Assembly: GCA_023614405.1 (NCBI GenBank) | Contig: CM042685.1 | Location: 234,401,661-234,465,660 of the forward strand | DNA from: Avena insularis | Lineage: Eukaryota > Streptophyta > Magnoliopsida > Poales > Poaceae | DNA length: 64,000 nt | Reading direction: 5' to 3' | In this document: in pieces, positions 1-12,465 of the stretch | Layout: each line of letters opens with the position of its first letter | Numbering within the stretch: the first letter of the stretch is position 1 | Translations under genes and position numbers: made by a program | The notes under the pieces: generated by a model | The model's input: the letters and a program-made list of their open reading frames with translations, nothing else | Told to the model about the DNA's origin: nothing | The model's database searches: none

Positions 1-676
1 CTTCATACTTTACCAAAAAGGTGGGAAATCTTTCTCTCTTCTTGGGGCATTTACTAGAGATATGACCTTCTTCTCCACAATAGTAGCAACACTTTGTGAT
101 CTCTTTGGATTTGGCTTTATGGTGCATAGTTTTGACTTTGCCTTCATCCTTCTTGGTAGAAGTTGTTCCTTCATGAGGGTTTACAAATTGTTGTTGCACT
201 CCACCTTGTTTCCTTTGTTGAACTATGGAATAGATGGGGCATTGGATAGGGACATGATTATTTCCTTCACATAAGTAACAAGTAGCTTGGGTTGTGGGGC
301 ATTGATTAGTTGGATGTTTCTCTTCACAATTGGGGCGTTGATCTTCATGCTCTTTGGAAGTGTGATCCTTGTCTCCACAAATATTGCAAGCTTGGGTTCC
401 TTCTAAAATATCATCCTTGACATCCTTGTTGTCACAAACTCCTTGGGAAAGGTTGTCTCCCATGTTGATCATTTGAGTGGCCATCCCTTGCAACAATTGG
501 GATTGAATTTTCAAAATCTTTTGTATGGTTGGGTCTAATCCATTGTTGTTGGCTAAAAATTGAGTTGTCACTAGGTTCAACTGGGTTTGGTTTGCTAGTA
601 GTTGTTCTCTCATGTGCATCTCTTGGTTGTTATTGTTGTCACCATCCTTGATGTTGGAGTTTCTTGGAGAAGTCAT
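1..676 (-). CDS. Gypsy retrotransposon gag, 5' part (runs off window)
   Basis: Minus-strand reading frame starting at the ATG at 676-674 and open for 225 codons to the window edge. The N-terminal half is rich in Asn and Gln. CCHC-like zinc knuckles follow: CNICGDKDH near residue 97 (incomplete), CYLCEGNNHVPIQC at 133-146 and CYYCGEEGHISSKC at 197-210, the last two fitting C-x2-C-x4-H-x4-C. Gag coats the genomic RNA in virus-like particles in the cytoplasm. The primer site and LTR lie upstream at 1356 and 1370 in the right order for a minus-strand Ty3/Gypsy element. No frameshift or stop is seen in the visible part. The multi-knuckle layout could fit a Tekay/Del-like chromovirus, but pol is outside the window, so the lineage is unproven. 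Confidence 0.82.
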   Translation of the reverse strand, partial: MTSPRNSNIKDGDNNNNQEMHMREQLLANQTQLNLVTTQFLANNNGLDPTIQKILKIQSQLLQGMATQMINMGDNLSQGVCDNKDVKDDILEGTQACNICGDKDHTSKEHEDQRPNCEEKHPTNQCPTTQATCYLCEGNNHVPIQCPIYSIVQQRKQGGVQQQFVNPHEGTTSTKKDEGKVKTMHHKAKSKEITKCCYYCGEEGHISSKCPKKRERFPTFLVKYE

Positions 677-1355
677 CTGTTTGGGTTGGATTGGGATTAG
701 AATAGGCAAGATATCTCTAAGGAAATAATTCTAATCACACACATCACAATTCACACAAGCAATGTGCAAGCAATCACAAACATTCCACTCAAACAACAAG
801 TTTCAAGCACATTTTTAGGCAATAAAATATTTTGTTACACCACATAAGTTGGTGGGTTTGACTTAAACTAAATATGGTGGTCCATCTATATGGTTCACTT
901 GAGATCTTTCCATCCTTCTTGGTTGATTCTTCTTGAACAAGATGTTTGTATCCTTAGAGAATTTCTTGCATCTTGGTCTCAAAACTTCAAGGTGATGATG
1001 ATTCCTTCTAAGTTGTGTTTCCTTAGTCCTCAAGTCTTGAGTAACATTTCTTGTCTCACTTGTAGTCCTTAGTGATATCCAAGGTTGAAGTCCTTGTTGA
1101 GAATAAGGTTGAAATCACTTGAAGATGTTGAAGTCATTAGAGTTGATGAAGTCCTTTGCACATGGTGAAGTCTTTGGCCATGGGGTAGGCTTGTCCATCA
1201 AGTTTGAAATAGAAGAGATGTAGAATCAAAACCAAAAATGGTTGAGGAAAGAGTTTACAAGATTGTTTGTAAATAAGTTTTGGAACAATTTCAACTCCTA
1301 TTTTTCTAAGGGGTTTGTCCAATCCTAGGTTTACAAATCCTACAGGCAACACAAT
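677..1355 (-). other. Internal leader of the Gypsy element between primer site and gag
   Basis: Non-coding on both strands as far as I can tell. It lies between the primer binding site and the gag ATG, where the untranslated leader and packaging region of an LTR retrotransposon normally sit. No stem or open frame stands out. Confidence 0.6.
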
Positions 1356-1367
1356 GCTCTGATACCA
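1356..1367 (-). other. Primer binding site (initiator tRNA-Met type)
   Basis: Minus strand reads TGGTATCAGAGC, the sequence complementary to the 3' end of plant initiator tRNA-Met used by most plant LTR retrotransposons. It lies two bases inside the LTR end at 1370 and so fixes the minus orientation of this element. Confidence 0.9.
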
Positions 1368-1369
1368 TC

Positions 1370-4300
1370 TGTAAGGTTCCCAACCTTTAATAAGGTAGAG
1401 ATCCTTGTGTTTACAATGCTAGTCCCTGGATCAATAGCTAGCATCCACAGTAAGATGTAATATCAAGAAACAAAGGTCATAATACAACTTTATAACCAGG
1501 AATAAAATAACTTATTACATCTTACATAGCTCATTTGGCTATCTCATTACAATGCAGCAGAATATAACAATAGCATGGGGTCCTTCATCTTCAAAGTGCC
1601 ACAGGCAGACATGTTGGTTGTAGACTTGTAATCCTAATCAATAAACTTCACTAACATCAAACAAACCTACAACATAATAAGTTACAGCCACAAGGATCAA
1701 TACATTTGAATTGTATTGGCAAGTGATACTATGGTAGTATAGTGGAGTCTATCATATGCATTTGGCTAAGTGGAGCTTAGGCTTGCTTTGCTAAAAATAG
1801 ATTTTCCTTATCATTTGAAAACACTAAGTTTTTACTTGACAAAAATCACCCAAGGCATCTCCCAATAGAAATTGGTGATCCTTCAACCCTTGTTCAACCA
1901 CAAGATTTTTAACATAGAAATTGGGATGAGGAGATTCTTGATAGCTTCCATGTCTTGATGCTCAAATTGTCCTTTGCCAGGGACATGGCTAAGTACTTAG
2001 ATTTTACACTCTGCAGAGGTGGTGCACTTTCCCCACAAGACTTGGTTTCACCAAGACAAGATCTTTCAGAAGCCTTCCCTTAGACCAGAATGGACGCGTT
2101 CCAACCTATCATTCCCCTACCACCAACTGTCCATTTGGCTAAGTTATTGCAACCTATATGATCCAGGCAGAGCCCATAATGCCAAGTGGCTGCACTTGAA
2201 GCTTCTCAACATTTGACATCTCAAATCTCTGTGTTCCTAGGTGGCCATCCACAAGTGAGATACACAAGGTAAACCATAGAAATGGGCCTTGTGAACCACT
2301 CAACACAAACCATTCCTTCCATTCCACCCAGGTGATTCATTCACTTAGTTGTTTTATTAAACAAAACACAAGTCCTTGACTTGGAAATATTCCATAGTGT
2401 GAATATATATTCCACCCTTGTTTTCTATTAGCTAAGCTAAGCATGATAGTAGTAGGAATCTTAACTTCGGAATTTCTACTAAGGTTTCATCTACTAGGAT
2501 TTCCCATGGCATAGTTTATACTTAGCAAAATTCCATGCAAGTCCTACTTAGAAATATCACTAATGCATAGTGAAAATAATGGGACAAAAGTATGAAGCAT
2601 CACTTGCCTTTTTGGTAGAAAATATAAGTTCACTCCTTGATATAGCAACATTCACACTCTTCAAATCACTACAATTCAATCAAGCAAGGGCACAATTTCA
2701 ATCTACCATTCAAGCAACATCACATAAATTAATAGAATCAAAACAATGCATATAAGCATGCCAAACTTTGTTTTATTTACAAAAGGGGTTTATAATAGGT
2801 TATAAACATTCTAAAACACTCATTGGTCATTTTATAAAGTGGCAAAATTACTTGCAAAAGATTTTACCTATAAACCATTTTTAAACCAAATCATTATTTT
2901 ATGTGGTTGAAAATGTCTTTAGCAAAGTAATAATTTTTATAGGGTTCACCAAATACATTTTCAAATCATAAAACTCGGTGTTTAGGGCCAGAGAGTTTAA
3001 ATCAAAACATTTCCCAAAGGTTTTCCTCCAAAATCATTTTTAACAATTAAACCATATTTTTAGTTGGCTAGAAATGTTTTAATTCAAGGTTTTATTCTTT
3101 TGCTTCACCAAATACATTTTTGAAACCACCAATTGATTCTTAGGGTCAGTAGGTTCAAAACAAACCATTTGCCAAAGATTTTATCGACAAAATCATTTTA
3201 GAACAATTTTTATATTCTAAACATGCATACACAAGTTTCTGAAAAAACAATCAATTTAACAGAAGCATTTTACTAAACAAAGTGCATGGTCAGAAAGTAC
3301 TTGTCTTGCTGATTCCATTGATATAAAATTTGCAAAATTTGGACGTGTGGTTTGAAAGTTATGAATTTTACAAAATGGAACATCAAATAGATCAATTCTG
3401 TTTTAAATCAAACCAACCGGGCCACGTGTCTAGTTCTGATTCGCTGATACTGTTTCGTTTGGATCGAGCGATACAAGCCGTAGGATTTAAGTTAGATCGC
3501 ACGGCACAGGTTGCTACTTACCCCTTCGCTTAGCTTCTTTCCTGGCCACTAGATCAAGATCGAGCAGCTGACTCGCTTGCCGAGGAGATGGGCGGTCTTG
3601 GCGTGGTGGCGGCCAGCTACTGGCTCGCTACGGGGCTGGTGATAGAGGAAGCGAGGGAGGAAGGGGATTGGCTCACCAGGTTCAGGAGATCACGGCGATG
3701 CTCAACGTTCTTGCGGTTGGTCAAGGGGCGCACGGGTGTTGTCGGAATTCCTCGCCGGAGATGCTCCTGGCGTCAGCATGTTCGGGAGTCGTTGGAGGCG
3801 AGGCTACATAGCGCGCTAGGACACGGAACAAGTGGCGTTAGATGCAGGCGAGTACACTGGTCACAGGCGTATCATCGGAAGGACGAGGGGTGGCCAGAAG
3901 GTTACCAGGGAAGTCGCCGGAGAGGTAGCAGACGACGGCGGCGGCAGTGATCGTCCTTGCCGACGCTCTAGGGCGAGCGCGACCGAGCTGAGGCCACTTG
4001 GAGGTGCGCCAGGGTTCGTGGATCACGCGTGTGTGGTCGATGGGGCAAGGGGCGACGCAGAGCTGCCATAATTTCTCTCGAAGCTCGCCGGAGACAGAAG
4101 CGGTGCAGCGTGAAATCAGGCAGCCTGGGGGCACACTAGGGTGGGGGATTGAGGGGGAAACAGAGAGGAGGGAGAGGCGGTTAAGTAGGCGGGGTCGCGG
4201 GGCTGGGTTATTGCGCCATTACCGAGCAATTAATCAAAGAAACCGTCGGCGGAACGGCAGGGGGAGGAGGGCGTGGTCTACGCGCGGGGAGGAAGAAGGT

Positions 4301-5746
4301 GAGGTGGCAATGGGGTTCGTTGTCAGCGTAAGGGAGAGAGGGGGAGTGGGTCCAGGCGATCAGTGATGCTGCGGGTTTTTCCTGCGGTGATAAAACGTTT
4401 CGGGGAGAGAGGGGTTAGTTGGGCTGCTGCTGGGTCAGTTGGGCCGGCTAGGCTGGGTCGACTTTGTCCATTTTTTTATTCTGAATGGTTTTCTCTTTTT
4501 CCATTTCTAATTTCTGTTTTGATTTTGCTTAATTAATTCAAACATCAATTTGAATTCAAACCTCAACCAAATTTTGTGTAGGTTTAAATACTGATTAGTA
4601 ATATAATCTGAAGTCAATTTTGGAATAAAATTTTATTCTTTTTAGGGTCTTTTAATTATTTAATTAGGCCCTTGTTTTAAATCAATTAAGATTTAATAAT
4701 ATTTTCAAACACCATTTGAATTTCCAAAACCTTCCAAATCTTTTCAGTAGGTTTTTATTTGATTATTTGGGTGTCAAATAATTCATCTTGAATTATTTGT
4801 AAAAGTTTTTAATATGATTCATAAATCATTTAAATTGGGTATTTGTTTTAATTCCAATGGAATTAAATATAGTTTTAATTCTCTAAATTTTATTTTGGAA
4901 GATTTATTTTATTTAAGTTAATTAAACAACTTTTATTCCACTTGGGTAATTCCAAAATACTATTTCTCATGAATTCTTATTAGAGATTTGTCTTTATTAA
5001 AATGGAATTTGGTTTAAGCCATTTTATTTTATTTTGGAAAATTCTTTATCCCTTTTATTTTATTTGGATTTGTATTGTATTCATTCCATTTGATTATGGA
5101 CTAGGTCAAGATTGGATTTGGCCTTTAAATAATCCTCATTTAATATTCCTTTCTTCAACTTATAAAATCCATATCTTTTTATTTAGAGATCCAAACTTGG
5201 TGATTCCCATTTGTAAAATCTTATTTTAGATTTATTTATCCTTTTAAATATCTTTAGGATTATTTTCTCACCATTTGGTATGGATTTATAGATAGGTTCT
5301 TTCTTAGTTTTGGAAATTAAATATCCTTATCTTATTAAATTCATAAGATTTTATCTATGGATCCAAATTGAATGAAATCAATTTATATGGTTTTATAATA
5401 TTTCTATTTGTCATTCTTGATCATTTTGAAATGTTTGTTTGACCAATTTTTATATGGATACAATCCATAGGCTTGGAGATAACTTGGAAATGATTTTTAT
5501 TCCATTAGGGTTTTAGAGTTTTGGTTTATTCTTCAAGTGTTTCAATTTCCAGATGCATTTATGAAGAATGCATTCCACTTGATTTGAATTTAGTTCGATT
5601 CAAATGTTAACCAAAGTTTGTTCTAGATGGGATTTTAAGTTTTCATTTAGAAACAAAAGTTTCTTTTCACCCTAATTTTCAATAATTACTTATTTTGTTT
5701 ATTTACTTTTCACATTACAAGATTTGGAAAATCTTAGGATGTGACA
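1370..5746 (-). mobile_element. Long Gypsy LTR (about 4.4 kb), 5' LTR of the minus-strand element
   Basis: On the plus strand the block opens TGTAAGG next to the primer site and closes ...ATGTGACA at 5746, so on the minus strand it runs TGTCACATCC...CCTTACA, with TGT/ACA ends. At 5747 the sequence switches abruptly to coding sequence of another Gypsy element, which supports 5746 as the outer border. The interior is mixed: repeat-like sequence to about 3,500, a GC-rich segment at about 3,540-4,440, then strongly AT-rich sequence. Short open frames in the GC-rich part have no recognisable domain. The other LTR and target duplication are outside the window. A 4.4-kb LTR is long but has precedent in grasses. 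A nested insertion inside it cannot be excluded. Confidence 0.68.
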
Positions 5747-7339
5747 CTCGCATAGGAAATATGGATTTGAAGTGAAAGAGAGTATCAAGGAGCAAATATC
5801 CAACACATTTAAGTCTAACCCACTTCCTATGACAAGGAATTTTGTAAGAACACAAATTATTGAAAAAAGAGGCTACTAGCATAGGAAGGCAAAACAAATG
5901 CAACTTAAAAAATTTCAACATAAAACAGGGAAACTTAATATTATTGAGATTTATAAAACCATGTTTCCCTCTCTCATAATAACTTTCAGTAGCACTATGA
6001 GTAAAGTTAACAATATAACTGTCACAAGAAACATTCTTATCATCAGAATGAGCATACTTAAAATCATCAAACATAGGTTTAAGGTCAAAAACTGGATCAA
6101 GTTGTTCAACTCAAAAATCCTCATTAGGCAATCCATTTTCATAAGGAGCTTTAGCAAATTTGGAAAAATGAAACTCATAAGATTTTCCATCAAACTTAGT
6201 TAAAATTTTCTCCTTCTTACAATCTATAATAGCTTCTCAAGTGTTCAAGAAAGGTCTACCAAAAATGGTAGGACAACTTTTACTATCTTCCTTACCAAGC
6301 ACTAGAAAATCAACAAGATATTTAATCTTACCACAAAGAACTTCCACATCTCTTACAATACCAATTGGACAGACGATCTCTTTATTAGCAAGGTGAATAA
6401 CCACATCAATGTCTTCAATTTCACAAGGACCAATTTCATGCATAATTTCTTTGTAAAGCTCATAAGGAATAGCACTAGAACTTGCACCAATATCACATAA
6501 ACCATAATAGCAATTATCACCAATCCTAAAAGAAAGCACAGGGACACTAGCTCCCCTAGTTTTGCTAGGATGTGAAACAATATTAGAAGCATCTTCACAA
6601 AAGATAATGTGCCCATCTTCTACATTTTTAGTGACAACGTCTTTCACAATGGCTACTACAGGTTCAATATTTATTTGTTCATCAGGTTCTATAGCTTTCT
6701 TTGTACTTTTGCTAACCACATTAGATATAATAGAATGTTCCTTTACCTTAGCAGGGAAAGGTATTTTCTCAATATAAGGTTTAGGCAAAATATGATCAAT
6801 AGTATAAACTTTAGTATTTCTAGTAGGAACATGATTAACAATATCTTTAATGGTGTGTGGTACTTGTTCCACTCCTTTTTGGTAATTTCAATATAAGAGG
6901 CAAAGGCCTTAAAACAATTGGCAATACTTTGAGAATGAAGACCATAAGCAGTACTAATATTATGAAAGTCATCAATTCCCATAAAATATTTTATGCATTC
7001 ATAATCATAATTTATACCTGACATTCTTCCTTTTTCATTCTCCCATGCTTCAGTATTTTCTTGAATATGTTCTACAAGATCCCATTTAGCTTGTTCTTTC
7101 ATACGTGCGAATGATCCAGCGTAAGAAACATCTAATAAATCTTTATCATGAAGAGAAAGCCTTGCATAAAAGTTCTTAATAATAATATTATTAGGGAACT
7201 TATGAATAGGACATTTGAGCATTAGTAACTTCTATCTCCCCCAAGCTTGGGCTGTACTCTCTCCATCACGAGGCCAAAGTTATATATTTTATTCCGGTCT
7301 TTATGAATCTCACTAGGAGGATAGAATTTAGAATAAAAG
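5747..7339 (-). pseudogene. Athila-like Gypsy gag and protease relic, 3' part
   Basis: Minus-strand coding remnant. At 7339-6743 lies the gag core (motifs such as KFYPPSEIHKDRNKIYN and YARLSLHDKDLLD). Downstream at about 6,872-6,237 is a retropepsin-like aspartic protease with the plant Gypsy active site CDIGAS near 6,490 and a FGRPFLNT motif. A stop at 6237-6239, further stops nearer 6,110 and shifts of frame near 7,222-7,250 make it non-functional. The left end is cut at 5746 by the long Gypsy LTR. The right end is interrupted by the solo LTR at 7340, beyond which the same frame resumes at 9217. The D-I/L-G-A-S form of the protease site is typical of the Athila group. RT and integrase are not present here. 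Confidence 0.8.
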
Positions 7340-9211
7340 TGTTGTAGATATGTCCTAGAGGCAATAATAAAAGTAGTTATTATTATATCTTTGTGTTTAT
7401 AATAAATGTTTGCATTCATGTTATAATAGTATTAACCGGAAACATTAATACTTGTGTGATTTGTAAAATAATTAGAGTCCCTAGTAAAGCCTCTTTATAA
7501 TACTAGCTTGTTGGTTGATATATGATCATGGTTTCCTGATCATGAACATTGAGATGTTATTAACAACAAGATCATATCATTAGGAGAATGATGTGATGGA
7601 CATACTCCTATAGATAAGCGTAGCATAAAGATCAAGTCATTTCATTAGTTTGTTTGTTATAAGCTTTCTGATACATAGTAACCTAATTCCTTCGACCATG
7701 AGATCATGCTAATCACTATCACCGGATGGATACTTTGATGACATCAAACACCACACCGTAACTGGGTGGCTATAAAGGTGGCATTGAGTGTTCGTAAAGT
7801 GTGTGTTGAGGCACATGGATCAAGAGTGGGATTTGTCCATCCATATGACGGATAGATATACTCTGGGCCCTCTCGGTGGAATGTCATCCAATTAGCTTGC
7901 AAGCATGTGACTGGATCACAAGGGATCACATATCACGGGAACGAGAAAATAGTACTTATCGGTAACAAGGTTGAACTAGGTATGAAGAGATACCGACAAT
8001 CAAACCTCGGATAAGTAAAATATCGCGAGACAAAGGGAAATTGGTATCGTATGTAAATGGTTTATTTGATCGTAAAGTAATCGTAGGAATACGTGGGAAC
8101 CATATGAATTTCTAGATTCCTCTATTGGTTATTGATCGAAGAAGAGTCTCGGTCATATCTGCATAATTCATGAAACGTAGGGAGACACACTTAAGGATTC
8201 GATGTTGTTTAGTAGATATGGAATGTAAGTAGGGAGACCGAATGTTGTTCGAAGTCTCAGATGGGACCCAGGATATCACGAGGAGATCCGAAATGGTCTG
8301 GCGAATAAGATTCATATAAGGAAAGTCCAATTCCGGAGTTCGGGAATGATTCCGGTGTTTTCACCAGAATGATCTAGAAGGGTCTAGAAGGTTCGCCGGA
8401 CCGGAAGGGGAAGGGTGCATGAATGTGTCATGACTAAGTGGAATGGTTGCATCATGTCCTAGGTAAAAGGGTTGTGCAAATAAAGAGTTAATACGAACTC
8501 CAAAATTGAAAGTCAAAAGGCAAGTTTGAAAAGTCAAACTAGGACAATGTTTCCTAGTGGAGGAAGAAGAGAATCCTTCTCTCCTTCCACTACAAGCCTA
8601 GAAGGAGAGGGAGCTGGGGAAGGATTCAAACTCCCCTCTCCCTAGCTGCCCTCCCTCTCATAAATAGAGGGGAGGGGTATTCCCCTCCACTACAACACCA
8701 CCACCACCCAAGTCCGCGTCGCCGCCGCCGCCGGCTTGTCGCCAGCTCTACCTCCTCCCCTCCGTCTTCTAAACCCTAGATCGCCGGAAACCCTATTTCT
8801 CCACCATAACCCGCTCCGACTTAGGCAAAGCCCTGCGGGATCTTCCCTCTACTTCCGGCACCACGCTGTCGTGCTACCGGAATCACGAGGAGAGAACTAC
8901 AACCGAGTACCGCTTCGGCTTAGGTGAAGCCCTGCTGGAATAAGGGAGAGGAAGGTCTTCATCGAGTATCGAACGTGTGACCGACCGCAGAAGCGCTGCC
9001 AGAACGCAGCGCCGGAAGGATCGTCTACGTGATCTAGAGATCGGCAAGTGTACGACTGCATTGCCCACAAGAATCTGCTCTCGTTAACCTCTTTGGAATA
9101 TTTGAGGGTGAGTACTCTAATCGATTCGTTGTTACAATCTAGTAGATAGATCTTGGCTTGTGTGTGTTCATGCGGTAGAATTTTTTGTTTTCCACGCTAC
9201 TGACCCCTACA
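7340..9211 (+). mobile_element. Solo Copia LTR with 5-bp duplication AAAAG
   Basis: The block begins TGTTGTAGATATGTCCTAG and ends CTGACCCCTACA. The 5 bases before it (7335-7339) and after it (9212-9216) are both AAAAG, an exact target duplication. No internal region, primer site or polypurine tract is present, so this is a solo LTR left by recombination between two LTRs. The start and the stretch around 7,757 (CCGTAACTGGGTGGCTAT) resemble the Copia LTR at 14607. The interior holds a GC-rich segment near 8,700-9,000 but no convincing gene. Removing the LTR and one duplication joins the gag reading frame on both sides. Confidence 0.92.
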
Positions 9212-9216
9212 AAAAG

Positions 9217-9345
9217 AGAGGTACAATTTCCTCCCATTCCATAGATTATCCATTCTTCAGCAGCTTATACCATTCTTCAGCTCTTCCTTTCAATGATATA
9301 GAGAGTAACTTTTTCTTAACTTGTTCCGTTGTGATACCTGCACAC
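9217..9345 (-). pseudogene. Athila-like gag fragment between two solo LTRs
   Basis: Minus-strand coding fragment of the same gag as at 5747-7339, with the retrotransposon-gag motifs ITTEQVKKKL and LKGRAEEWYKLL. One in-frame TAA interrupts it shortly after the second motif. It is bounded on the left by the AAAAG duplication of the Copia solo LTR and on the right by the CACAC duplication of the Gypsy solo LTR. Confidence 0.82.
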
Positions 9346-10911
9346 TGATATGTCGAAAACGTATCTATAATTTTTGATGTTCCATGATTGTTTAGTATCT
9401 ACTTTGCTTTGCTTTGTCTACACTTTGAGGTGTTTTTATATGTTTTCTGGTACTAACCTATTAACAAGATGCCACAGTGCCAGTTGCCAGTTTTCTTCTG
9501 TTTTTGGTTCCAGAAAGGCAGAAAATCAATATTCTCGGAATTGGACGGGACAAAAGCCAAAGTCAATATTTTACCGTGGGGAACACGGAGCCAGAGTACG
9601 AGACAGAGGGGAGGCACCAGGGGGCCACACCCCCTGGAGGCACGGTCTAGGGTTAGCCGCGCCTGGGAGGGGGTGTGACCACCCTGGCCGCCCCCTGCCT
9701 CGCCTCTTCGCCTATAAAGACCCCCCGATGCCAAAACCCTAAGTACCCAATCAATATTCCATGAAACTGTCTGTAGCCGCCGCCACCATCGTCTCTAGAT
9801 CGAGGGGGATATGAAGTTCTTCCCGGCATCCTGCCGGAGGGGAGATCATCCTGGAGGCCTTCTTCTTCATCATGCCAGCCTCCGGTATGAAGCGTGAGTA
9901 GTTCCACCTTGGACTACGGGTCCATGTAGTAGCTTGATGGTTGTATCTCCTCCTTTGTGCAATCATGTTTAGATCTTGTGAGGTCCGTTCATGATCAAGA
10001 TCATATCTATTTGTAATCATCCATGTTGTATTTGCAGGGATCCGATGGATATTGAGATTACTATGTCAGACTGATTAATGGTTTTGTCTTATTGATTCTA
10101 TCATGTCTGTGTTGTTTGTGATCTTGCATGCTCTCCGTTTCTTGTAGATATCTTGGTCAAGTAGATGCTAGTGACTCCAAGAGGGGGTATTTATGCTCGA
10201 TAGTGGGTTCTTGCCTCTATTTAATCTAAGGGAAGTGACAGAAATCTCTAAGGTTGTAGATGTGTTGTTGCCACTAGGGAGAAAACAACGGTCTCTTTTT
10301 CATGGAACAAGTGGATTGTTTACCTTACACACTTTGCTTAAAGCAGTTATCTGTTGCTTGCAACTTAATACTGGACGGGGTTAATATGATAACCCGAAGG
10401 TGGATTTCTAGTCATAGATGCAATTGGATGGCGGTCTATGTATCTTATTGTATTGCCCAATCGAATCTCATAGGATCATGAATGTATGGTATTGCTTTGT
10501 TATGCCTTGCTCGGTCCTGTCAATTGCCCTGCTGTAATTTGTTTACCCAGCATGTCATGTTTGTTTATCTAAGGAGAACACCTCTAGTGAACTATGGACC
10601 CCAGTCCAATCTTTACAATTGATACATCTTCCACTGTTCATGTTTACTTTCTACAAACCACTATTACCTTCCACACCATACAGTTAATCCTTTGTTACTG
10701 CAACCGGTGATATGGACAACCTCTCTATTCGTTGGGGCAAAGTCTTGAGTTTGTGTTGTGCAGGTTTCTAAGTTGCTTGCAACACCTTTGATACGTTTCC
10801 TTCCTCCTACTGGTTCGATAACCTCGGTTTCTTACTGAGGGAAGACTTGTTGTTGTGCTCTTCACACCTTGCTCTTGGGGTTTCCCGACGAAGCGCTATC
10901 AGGCGCCATCA
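9346..10911 (+). mobile_element. Solo Gypsy LTR with 5-bp duplication CACAC
   Basis: Starts TGATATGTCGAAAACGTATC and ends GCGCCATCA. The flanks 9341-9345 and 10912-10916 are both CACAC. It is a common Triticeae Gypsy LTR type: a GC-rich stretch at about 9,600-9,730 is followed by a CTATAAAGACC motif near 9,712 that could serve as the TATA box. There is no internal region, so it is a solo LTR. Short open frames inside are not genes. The family name cannot be fixed without a TE library. Confidence 0.92.
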
Positions 10912-10960
10912 CACACTTAAACAACCCGCATAATTCATGGATAAAAAGCAAGTGATCACA
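10912..10960 (-). pseudogene. Short Athila-like gag fragment
   Basis: Includes the right-hand CACAC duplication. The minus strand here encodes a few residues (LLFIHELCGLFKC) that run directly into the gag frame at 9345 once the solo LTR is removed. The fragment ends abruptly at the LTR that begins at 10961, with no primer site or leader between, so the 5' part of gag and the leader are deleted. Confidence 0.65.
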
Positions 10961-12465
10961 TGAACCACAAGTATAGGGGGTGTATCGTAGTACTTTCGAT
11001 AAATAGGAGTGTAGATCCCAATGAGGAGCAGAAGGTGTTGACTAGTGGATTGGATCAGGAATTCTCTGTAAATACTTAGCAAGCGGATTTTTAGGGTTTT
11101 TTGATAATGCAAAGAAATAAAGTGCAAGTAAATAAAGACAATAATAATTGCAGCAAGTGGCCCAATCCTTTCTTCAGCAAAGGACAAGCTGGTTGTATTT
11201 CTTATTAGGACCAAACAATCTCGAGGGCACATGGGAATACTGTCAAGTGCTTTCGCGTCATATAGTTGATTAATCTTCTTTGGTTGGATAAGTGTTGTGT
11301 GGGTGAACCTATGCTAATGTACCGACCTTACTTGGACTAATACATACTTGTGATTATACCCTTTGGAAGCATCCGCAACTACAAGAAAGTAATTAAGATA
11401 AAAACCAAACCACAACATTAAACTCTGAGATCCTACACTCCCTTGTGCAAAGTTTTCCTAACGGGGGTTCGGGTTTCTGCCACTCCGGCAACCCTACAAT
11501 TAGTAGACAAATACACAATGCATTCCCCTAGACCCATAAATTGTGAATTATCATGTAGTCGATGTTCACATGACACCACTAGAAGAATAACACCACAACT
11601 AAAATATCAAACCATTGAATATTACTTCAACGCAATTCCACTACTAACAACATGAATTCTCCCATGTCCTCAAGAACTAAACAAACTACTCACGAGACAT
11701 CATATGGATCAAGATCAGTGATGGTATAATGATGAATAACAATCTGAACATAAACAATAATTCAATGGTTCCACTCAAAAGCATCAACTACAAAAGTAAT
11801 AAACACCAGGAAAGTTTCCCCTAAGAACTATGCAAGATTCAACACAATTATTACAGCAGTATGGAGTGGTGATGATGGTGCTGGTAGAGATGGTGGTGAG
11901 GATAATGATGATGATCTTGATGAATTCTAGCTTGATGGCGGTGTTGATGGCAATGATCTCCCCTCTCCGGCAAGGAATTTCCCCGGCAGAAATCTGCCTG
12001 CCGGAGAGCTCTTTCTCTCTCTATAGTTTCCACCTCGCAGAGGCGGCGGAATCTTTCTGTGGTCGGTCCCCGAGTATTAGGGTTTCAGGGAGATGTTATA
12101 GGCGAAGGGGCGACGCCAGAGGTGGGCCAGGGTGGCCACACCACCTGGTGGCGTGGCCTAGGGGGGCCCGCGCCAGGGGGTGGTGTGGCCCCCCTGTGGC
12201 CCATCTCCACTTCCCCTTATAGCTTCCTTCGTCTTCTGGAAAATAGGAATTTCCATATATTTTCTAGAATTTTCTGATCTTCGTGAATATTGCATCTAGA
12301 CACCGCTTTTTCCATCATAATCCTAACTCCGGCAGTTCATCCTCCAAAATTCATCCAACATGCAAAAATAGATGAAACAACATAAGTATCACCTCTTAAT
12401 ATGAAATATATCAATGAATAACAGCAAATTATGATATAAAATAGTGATGCAAAATGGACGTATCA
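10961..12465 (-). mobile_element. Gypsy LTR, minus orientation
   Basis: The plus strand begins TGAACCACAAGTATAGGGGG and ends AAAATGGACGTATCA, so on the minus strand the block opens TGATACGTCCATTTTGCATC and closes with CCCCCTATACTTGTGGTTCA, typical of Triticeae Gypsy LTRs. The flanking 5-mers (TCACA on the left, ACGGA on the right) do not match. It is therefore either the 5' LTR of the Athila-like relic with the leader deleted, or a copy whose border was lost. On the right it cuts into Copia integrase coding sequence. The GC-rich, Pro/Gly-coding segment near 12,060-12,220 is LTR sequence, not a gene. Confidence 0.75.

Noticed and set aside
3588..4366. Overlapping open frames up to 122 codons on both strands in the GC-rich part of the long LTR
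   Set aside because: Arg/Gly-rich composition, no domain, frames present on both strands as GC content predicts, and the location is inside an LTR.
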